DNA of 26,586 nt from a virus. The DNA lies in the IMG/VR virus record IMGVR_UViG_3300030101_003056, positions 1-26,586 of that record; one strand, written 5' to 3'. Position numbers and translations under genes: made by a program. Below are positions 21,777 through 26,586 of this stretch, piece after piece (position 1 is the first letter of the stretch; each line of letters opens with the position of its first letter). The notes under the pieces are model-generated. The model was not told where the DNA came from. It ran no database searches and worked only from the letters and a program-made list of their open reading frames with translations.

Positions 21777-22312
21777 TAACTATTGGTAATACAACTCCAG
21801 AATTAGAAAAATTAAAAAAGAGGTTAGGTGATAAATCTAGGTTATTAGATAATAATATATTTAAAGCATTACAGGAATTTAGTTTTGTGTTTTCTGGACT
21901 TGCAAATCAGAATCTAGGTAAGAAAAATTTTAATTTGACTGGTAAGGTAAAGCCATTTATTTCAAAAAATAATATGGAAGGTGGTGCACAAGTCAATGAA
22001 TTTTATGCACCATTTTTAGAATTTGGTACTAGAACCAAAGTTGATGTACCTACAGAATTTAAAAAAATAGCTCAAAAATTTAAAGGTAAAAAAAGTAATA
22101 GTGCTGTAGATTTTAAAGAAGCAATAGAAAGGTGGATTGTACAAAAATTAAATAAATCTCCAGAAGAAGCCAAACAAATATCATTTCCAATAATGATGAA
22201 AATATTAAAAGTTGGTACAAATCCACAACCTTTTTTATATCCTGCATTTAAAGATTCATTAAAAGATTTAAATAGATTCATTAAAAGAGAAATTAAAAAT
22301 ACAACCAAATGA
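21773..22312 (+). CDS. HK97 gp10-like neck / tail component protein
   Basis: This 179-residue protein has the family pattern of a helical N-terminus ('FKALQEFSFVFSGLANQNLG'), a basic strand region, then 'EFYAPFLEFGTRTKVDVP' and a C-terminal 'NPQPFLYPAFKDSLKDLNRF'. The 'A-x-(Y)-x-E-x-GT' and 'P-F-x-x-P-A' pairs are the hallmarks of gp10-type proteins acting at the head-tail joint. It overlaps both neighbours as ATGA. Confidence 0.86.
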   Translation: MITIGNTTPELEKLKKRLGDKSRLLDNNIFKALQEFSFVFSGLANQNLGKKNFNLTGKVKPFISKNNMEGGAQVNEFYAPFLEFGTRTKVDVPTEFKKIAQKFKGKKSNSAVDFKEAIERWIVQKLNKSPEEAKQISFPIMMKILKVGTNPQPFLYPAFKDSLKDLNRFIKREIKNTTK

Positions 22313-22746
22313 AAGAACCTGCACACTTTGTAAGACGAGGATTATTTAATGTATTGAATGGTAATATAAGTTATGATGGTTCTAATGTTCCAGTTTATAA
22401 TACAGTACCAGATAATGCAGGATATCCCTATATAATAATTTATTCCGTTAGTACAAATCAAATAGAAGATAATAGAACAAATTATATTGCTGATGTTTCA
22501 ACAAGAATAGAAGTTGTTACAAGGTTTGCGTCTGGAGACGGTGGACAGTTACAAGCAAATCAAATTATAAACTCAATATCACAATTAGTTATACTAAAGA
22601 GTGGTTTATTAAATTTAACATCAGATAATTTCAATGTTTATTCTCAAGTGAACGAGGGCATTACCTACCTAACAGAAGATGAACCAGATAATACATATTA
22701 TAGAGGCATTATATCATTATCAATTAAATTAGAACAAACTTCATGA
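22309..22746 (+). CDS. Tail terminator / completion protein (DUF3168-like)
   Basis: This 145-residue protein has 'VPVYNTVPDNAGYPYIIIYS', then an 'RIEVVTRFASGDGGQLQANQ' segment and 'IINSISQLVI'. This fits the DUF3168/gpU-like family, in which a PYI(V/I)-type strand is followed by a helix that aligns subunits. Such proteins cap the finished tail and join it to the head. Here it is the last of the head-tail connector run and overlaps the lysis-type gene as ATGA. Confidence 0.83.
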   Translation: MKEPAHFVRRGLFNVLNGNISYDGSNVPVYNTVPDNAGYPYIIIYSVSTNQIEDNRTNYIADVSTRIEVVTRFASGDGGQLQANQIINSISQLVILKSGLLNLTSDNFNVYSQVNEGITYLTEDEPDNTYYRGIISLSIKLEQTS

Positions 22747-23222
22747 GGTTAGAATTATATAGATATAGTTCAAAAAAAGATAGTACATTAGGTTTATTAT
22801 TTTTAATAAATGATGAAACAAACAAAAAAGATTTTTTATGCTTTACTCTTGAAGATGAAAAAAGAGAGGTCAAGGTATATGGAGAAACTCGCATACCTCA
22901 AGGCACATATAAAATTGAATACAGAAAAGAGGGCGGTCATCATAATAAATATAAAAAGCGTTTTGAGGGCATTCATAGAGGCATGCTACACATTCTCGAT
23001 GTTCCTAATTTTACTCATATTCTTATGCATTGCGGTAACGATACTAGCCATACACATGGTTGTTTGCTTGTTGGAAATGTTATATCGCAAAATATTGACA
23101 AAGAGCCATTTTTAGGACAATCTACAGATTGTTATAAAAGAATTTATCCAATAATTGCTGATATTTTAGATTCTCAAAAACATCTATCAATTAAAATAAT
23201 TAATTTTGATGAAAGTTCTTAA
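22743..23222 (+). CDS. DUF5675 family protein, candidate cell-wall enzyme
   Basis: This 159-residue protein is of the DUF5675 type. Seen: 'TLGLLFLINDE', 'CFTLEDEKREVKVYGETRIP' followed by QGTY, then 'HRGMLHILDVPNFTHILMHC' and 'GNDTSHTHGCLLVG' (residues about 98-111). The His (H96) and the later H-G-C (105-107) recall the H...(S/T)HGC active site of YkuD-type L,D-transpeptidases, though the spacing is not identical. The function of DUF5675 is not established. Because a holin-like gene and small membrane ORFs follow, a peptidoglycan role in lysis is a reasonable inference. No other endolysin is visible in the window. Confidence 0.75.
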   Translation: MRLELYRYSSKKDSTLGLLFLINDETNKKDFLCFTLEDEKREVKVYGETRIPQGTYKIEYRKEGGHHNKYKKRFEGIHRGMLHILDVPNFTHILMHCGNDTSHTHGCLLVGNVISQNIDKEPFLGQSTDCYKRIYPIIADILDSQKHLSIKIINFDESS

Positions 23223-23535
23223 AAATAAAAGCATGGATGATATAACAAATAAAAAAGTCGCAATAGACGTTGATGGAGATGGTAGAAGCGATATAAAGCT
23301 AGATATCAAATTTATAGGATTATTGGTCGGTGGTATAATATCACTTACAATGACATATTCACAATTAACTGCAGAGATAGAGGTTGCTAAAACATTACCA
23401 GAATATAAAATTGAACAAGATGACACAAAAGTAATCAATCAAAAAATTGATTATCTTATTAAAGAATTAGAAAAATACGAAGAACAAACTAATAGAAGAT
23501 TAAACAGTTTAGAAGATAAGGTATATAAGAAATGA
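23209..23535 (+). CDS. One-span membrane protein with coiled coil (lysis region)
   Basis: This 108-residue protein starts at ATG 23209; an internal ATG at 23233 (MDDITNKK) would avoid most of the overlap with the upstream gene. A short 'DVDGDGRSDIKLD' segment resembles a calcium-binding EF-hand-like loop. It is followed by a transmembrane segment 'FIGLLVGGIISLTMTYSQL' and then a coiled coil ('INQKIDYLIKELEKYEEQTN'). The layout suggests an inner-membrane protein with a periplasmic or cytoplasmic rod, such as a holin accessory or spanin-like protein. The exact role is unknown. Confidence 0.6.
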   Translation: MKVLKNKSMDDITNKKVAIDVDGDGRSDIKLDIKFIGLLVGGIISLTMTYSQLTAEIEVAKTLPEYKIEQDDTKVINQKIDYLIKELEKYEEQTNRRLNSLEDKVYKK

Positions 23536-23606
23536 ATCCTAGAACAAAATTTGCTATCGTATTATTATTTTTAATTTTTGTATTTACAATTTTTATTCAA
23601 AGCTAA
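23532..23606 (+). CDS. Tiny membrane peptide (24 aa)
   Basis: The ATG overlaps the upstream stop as ATGA. The peptide starts MNPRTKFAIVLLFLIFVFT and is nearly all one transmembrane segment. Its TAA is directly followed by the next ATG. The tight junctions on both sides support translation. It may be a holin modulator or antiholin. Confidence 0.5.
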   Translation: MNPRTKFAIVLLFLIFVFTIFIQS

Positions 23607-23798
23607 ATGAAGTTATTAAGTGATATATCTTTATCAGAAGCTGATGTAAACAAACAGCTAAAAACAACACAAACAATATCTAAGATAAATACATTAATGG
23701 ATGTAGCAGATGGATTAAAAGAATGGGAAGGAGTACAAAGAATTGAGATATTTTTAAGGATTGAACATAAATTAATTGACTTAATAGATGACTTGTAA
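23607..23798 (+). CDS. Small helical hypothetical protein (63 aa)
   Basis: The protein starts MKLLSDISLSEADVNKQLKT and is an acidic helical protein ending 'FLRIEHKLIDLIDDL'. It is joined to both neighbours without gaps (adjacent ATG upstream, TAATG downstream). No family is recognised. It sits between two tiny membrane peptides in the lysis-type cluster. Confidence 0.6.
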   Translation: MKLLSDISLSEADVNKQLKTTQTISKINTLMDVADGLKEWEGVQRIEIFLRIEHKLIDLIDDL

Positions 23799-23887
23799 TG
23801 GATGTATTTTTATTGGGAATTGTTCTTCTTATTGCATTTATGTATAGTGCTTTTCTTATCTATATATGGACTAACGATAAAAAATGA
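23798..23887 (+). CDS. Tiny membrane peptide (29 aa)
   Basis: The peptide starts MDVFLLGIVLLIAFMYSAFL, has one transmembrane segment and ends in a polar 'WTNDKK' tail. TAATG upstream and ATGA downstream tie it to its neighbours. It resembles small holin or antiholin peptides in shape only. Confidence 0.5.
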   Translation: MDVFLLGIVLLIAFMYSAFLIYIWTNDKK

Positions 23888-24270
23888 ACAAAATATTATC
23901 AAAACTTTTTGGAGAAACTGCAAGTGGTATTGCAAATATTGTAGATAGATTTGTACAGACAAAAGAAGAAAAACACAAAGCAAATCAAGAGATACAACAA
24001 CTTTTTCAATCTTTTGAGATTGAGATGCAAAAAAATACTACAGAGAGATGGAAATATGATAGCACTTCGGATAGTTGGTTATCTAAAAACATTAGGCCAT
24101 TGGTTCTTTTAATTCTAGTTATATCAACTATATTGCTTGTATTTATAGATGCTGGAAAAATATCTTTTGAAGTCAAAGAAAGCTGGGTTGATTTATTACA
24201 AATAGTTTTAATTACAGTTATTGGTGCATACTTTGGTTCACGTGGTCTAGAAAAGTATTCAAAAAAGTAA
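23884..24270 (+). CDS. Holin (GTA/3TM holin-like family)
   Basis: This is a 128-residue protein. The N-terminal half is a charged helix (FVQTKEEKHKANQEIQQLFQ). It is followed by the family-like stretch 'TERWKYDSTSDSWLSKNIRP', a first membrane segment 'LVLLILVISTILLVFIDA', a second 'LLQIVLITVIGAYFGSRGLE' and a basic end. The 'W-x-x-x-x-(I)RP' before the first span and 'YFG-x-R-x-x-EK' after the second are typical of GTA_holin_3TM-type proteins. It would permeabilise the inner membrane at lysis. The stop overlaps the next ATG as TAATG. Confidence 0.78.
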   Translation: MNKILSKLFGETASGIANIVDRFVQTKEEKHKANQEIQQLFQSFEIEMQKNTTERWKYDSTSDSWLSKNIRPLVLLILVISTILLVFIDAGKISFEVKESWVDLLQIVLITVIGAYFGSRGLEKYSKK

Positions 24271-24410
24271 TGGCTAAAAGATTTTATCTAAAAGCATACG
24301 AAAAAAAAGCAAAGAAAAAAAGGAAAGGAATACACAGTAAAAACAGAAATACAAATAATAAAAACGGTAAATATTATAGTGGCACAAAATATAGAGGACA
24401 AGGAAGGTAG
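24270..24410 (+). CDS. Small very basic peptide (46 aa)
   Basis: The peptide starts MAKRFYLKAYEKKAKKKRKG and ends 'YYSGTKYRGQGR'. About half the residues are Lys, Arg or Asn. A 'KKG-x-H-x-K-(N/T)' core with a final 'Y-x-GQGR' recurs, as I recall, in phages of Bacteroidetes, with no known function; nucleic-acid binding is plausible. The start overlaps the holin stop (TAATG), and the end overlaps the HNH gene by 32 bases. Confidence 0.6.
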   Translation: MAKRFYLKAYEKKAKKKRKGIHSKNRNTNNKNGKYYSGTKYRGQGR

Positions 24411-24804
24411 AGTATGTGCCAAATGTAAGAAATATAAACTTTTATCAAGATATTACAAAAGAGCTAATAAAAAACCAGAGATAAATTGTAGGGATTGCAG
24501 AAACAAGCAAAGAGAAAAAAACCATAGACATTGGAAACAACAATTTATTTATAAATTAAGCGAGTTTATTGATATTGCATGTGTAAGGTGCGGATATAAT
24601 AAAAATTTTGCAGCGTTAGACTTTCATCACACTAAAAGAAAAAAATTTGCTATTGCAAGAGCAATAAGAAATTTATCACATAAAAGTTTTTATGATGGTA
24701 AAGTTGATAGTATCTTAACAGAGATTATGAGCAAATGTGAGGTGCTATGTTCTAACTGTCATCGTGAACATCATAACAAGCATATAATGAAAATGAAAAA
24801 ATAG
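24379..24804 (+). CDS. HNH endonuclease with N-terminal zinc ribbon
   Basis: This 141-residue protein starts at a GTG (24379); no earlier ATG is available in frame downstream of the basic peptide start. The N-terminal zinc-binding part uses C13-x2-C16 and C37-x2-C40. The HNH domain has C68-x2-C71 (CVRCGYNKNF), the 'ALDFHH' motif (H83/H84), and 'KCEVLCSNCHREHH' with C124, C127 and the final His residues, forming the beta-beta-alpha metal site. Such genes are either free-standing homing endonucleases or helpers of packaging. Since it lies far from TerL, between lysis and tail fibre genes, the mobile-endonuclease reading seems likelier. Confidence 0.87.
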   Translation: MAQNIEDKEGRVCAKCKKYKLLSRYYKRANKKPEINCRDCRNKQREKNHRHWKQQFIYKLSEFIDIACVRCGYNKNFAALDFHHTKRKKFAIARAIRNLSHKSFYDGKVDSILTEIMSKCEVLCSNCHREHHNKHIMKMKK

Positions 24805-24812
24805 TATATTTG
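24805..24812 (+). promoter_or_regulatory. -7 promoter box (TATATTTG) before the tail fibre gene
   Basis: This TAnnTTTG match lies right after the HNH stop codon and 16 bases before the fibre ATG. It is identical to the box before the tape measure gene. Confidence 0.5.
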
Positions 24813-24828
24813 TAAATAAAATAATCTT

Positions 24829-26586
24829 ATGGGTACAGCACTTACTGGAAATACTATCGCATCCTCGTATTTAGGATTACTAAAATCAACTGATTCATTA
24901 GCAATAAGCACATCAGCAAAAAGAATAACTGATGGAGCAGGAAATGATTTACCAATAAAACTTACTACAAGTCAAATGTTCTTTAATGTGGGAACTGCTT
25001 CAGCTCCTGCATTATCTTTTGATGGTAATAGTTCAGAAGGTTTTTATATTCCTGATGATGAAAATATAGGTGTGACAGTAGGAGGTACAGAAGTTGCTAG
25101 ATTTTTAAGTACTGGTTTAAGTTTAACATCATCAAAACTAACTTTAAGTAATGACCAAAAAATAAGATGGACTTCGGATGATGTTTATATTCAAGGTACA
25201 ACAAGTTCTGATAATATACAGATAGGCGTTGGTGGTGCAACACAATTCACTTTTGCTCAAACAACTGGTTTAAGATTACATCAATACGGTAGTGGTTCTA
25301 TTACTGGAACAGTAACGCAAAGATTAGGTGTAACATCAACTGGTCAAGTTGTTGAGATTCCTATTGGTGCAGGTGCTGTAGATGGTAGCGGTACGGCAGG
25401 AAAGATTGTTAAGTGGTCAGATTCAGATACAATAACTGATTCTATATTAAGCGAAAGTGGTTCTGTAGTATTAGCATCGGGAACAATACAGACAACTGGT
25501 AGTGTATCAGTTGGGGATGCTCTAACCCTTGCAGCCAATAAAAGAATTAAAATGGGTGCTGGTGCAAATTTTGAAATATATCACAATGATGGTTCTACAA
25601 ATAATGCTTTTATAGAAAATGATAGTGGTTACTTAATGATAAGAAGTGATACAAATATTTTTCTACGTTCTAATACTGATAATCAACCTTATATTAATTG
25701 CACAAAGGGGGCAGAGGTAAGTCTCTTTTTTAACGATTCTCAAAAATTTGAGACCACAAATACTGGAACAAAAACAACTGGTAATGAAACTATAACTGGT
25801 TCTGTAGGTATCGGACACACCAGTACGCCTGATTCTGCTTTAGATGTAAGAAAAAATGATTCAGCAACAACGCCTCTTTTAACTTTACGTCAATTAGGTG
25901 CAGGAGATTCATCTATAAACTTTCAAACCACTACAAGCCCATTCGGTTTTAATATGGGGGTTGATGGTAGTGATAGCGATTCTTTTAAGATTGCAGTAGG
26001 TCTTGGTGACGTTGGAACTGATACTGCATTAAAAATTGATACATCAAAAAACGCCACGTTTAGTGGTAGTATAAAAATAAGTGGTGATGAGTTAAGTATA
26101 TTAGAGGAATCTTCACAATTTAAATTTGTAAACTCTAATGTCAATGGTGGTTATCAATTTTTTACAAGAAACCCGAGTTCAACTTTTATAGAAGCTCTTT
26201 CATTAAATGGTGATGGTAATGCAACTTTTAATGGTAATGTAACAATATCACAAAGTAATTCTTCTTCATCTGATTTAATAAATCAAAATACACACGGCAC
26301 TGGTACATCAAGATTTATTGCACAATCAAATACAACTGACCAAAATGCACAACTTGTTTCAGATGATTCTAATAATATTTCTTGGGTTGGTACTTCTACT
26401 GGTGGTTTAAATAGAATAGCTTTTATTAATAATACTAATGCTTATTATGAAGGTGGTAATTTTGGAGTGGGTACGACATCGCCAAAACATTATTCAGGAA
26501 CAACTGGTACAGTTTTATCTATACATAGTGCAACTCATAGAGGTATATTAGAATTAAGTGGTGCATCAAATTCTGATGAAGCAATT
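24829..26586 (+). CDS. Tail fibre / appendage protein (3' end outside window)
   Basis: At least 586 residues are visible, with no stop before the right edge. The protein starts MGTALTGNTIASSYLGLLKS. It is almost entirely Gly/Ser/Thr/Asn-rich beta sequence with recurring short units such as 'GSVGIGHTSTPDSALDVRK' (about residue 326) and 'NFGVGTTSPK' (about residue 543). These 'G-(I/V)-GTTSP' units are widespread in long fibre-like proteins of marine phages, and such proteins often end in an intramolecular chaperone domain. It probably binds the host surface. No Cys-rich or enzymatic motif is seen. Confidence 0.78.
   Translation, partial: MGTALTGNTIASSYLGLLKSTDSLAISTSAKRITDGAGNDLPIKLTTSQMFFNVGTASAPALSFDGNSSEGFYIPDDENIGVTVGGTEVARFLSTGLSLTSSKLTLSNDQKIRWTSDDVYIQGTTSSDNIQIGVGGATQFTFAQTTGLRLHQYGSGSITGTVTQRLGVTSTGQVVEIPIGAGAVDGSGTAGKIVKWSDSDTITDSILSESGSVVLASGTIQTTGSVSVGDALTLAANKRIKMGAGANFEIYHNDGSTNNAFIENDSGYLMIRSDTNIFLRSNTDNQPYINCTKGAEVSLFFNDSQKFETTNTGTKTTGNETITGSVGIGHTSTPDSALDVRKNDSATTPLLTLRQLGAGDSSINFQTTTSPFGFNMGVDGSDSDSFKIAVGLGDVGTDTALKIDTSKNATFSGSIKISGDELSILEESSQFKFVNSNVNGGYQFFTRNPSSTFIEALSLNGDGNATFNGNVTISQSNSSSSDLINQNTHGTGTSRFIAQSNTTDQNAQLVSDDSNNISWVGTSTGGLNRIAFINNTNAYYEGGNFGVGTTSPKHYSGTTGTVLSIHSATHRGILELSGASNSDEAI

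Noticed and set aside
22812-23115. An open frame of about 100 codons inside the DUF5675 gene, with a long hydrophobic stretch that could suggest an embedded holin or spanin.
   Set aside because: It lies wholly inside a gene with clear family motifs in the other frame, has no independent junction or promoter, and its hydrophobicity can arise from the overlapping codons.

Overview
The window is about 26.6 kb of a siphovirus genome (or prophage) of low G+C. It most likely infects a member of the Bacteroidetes, probably a flavobacterium. Three things point there: the very A+T-rich composition; the near absence of Shine-Dalgarno sequences before start codons; and the Bacteroidetes-type promoter box TAnnTTTG upstream of most genes that are not translationally coupled. 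The structural proteins are of the HK97/lambda siphovirus type. No integrase, rRNA, CRISPR array or insertion sequence was seen.

Layout. (1) 1-5535, + strand, tail genes: the 3' end of an unknown gene, the tail tube protein, the tail assembly chaperones made by a -1 frameshift (gpG/gpGT), a 671-residue tape measure protein and a large distal tail protein. (2) 5590-10181, - strand, an early/accessory operon read leftwards. It starts with a small HTH regulator and includes a small protein with an SSB-like C-terminus, a RecE-like nuclease, a Holliday-resolvase-like nuclease, a third PD-(D/E)XK-like protein and many small unknown ORFs. It ends at an intrinsic terminator facing the tail operon. 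(3) 10182-10342, a divergent control region with three copies of an inverted repeat, ATTAC-N3-GTAAT. (4) 10343-13401, + strand: a DnaB/twinkle-type helicase, small unknown genes, a ParB/sulfiredoxin-fold protein and a Mom-family adenine-modification enzyme. A degenerate tRNA-Gly-like gene lies on the opposite strand at 13402-13470. (5) 13516-22746, + strand, packaging and head: TerS, TerL, a portal with a long C-terminal extension, a MuF-like protein, the prohead protease, the major capsid protein, a probable moron flanked by two terminators, the head-tail connectors and the tail terminator. (6) 22743-24804: a DUF5675 protein, a holin and small membrane peptides (likely lysis), a basic peptide and an HNH endonuclease. 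(7) 24829 to the right edge: a long tail fibre or appendage gene, open at the window end.

The late genes read in one direction from the helicase region through the right edge and, on a circular map, back into the tail genes on the left. The early operon reads against them. The order suggests a circularly permuted genome slightly larger than this window. The two window ends do not join in one reading frame, so some sequence is missing between them. The most interesting local systems are the ParB-Mom pair next to the packaging genes, the leaderless-looking promoters, the frameshifted chaperone, the extended portal and the damaged tRNA-like gene.
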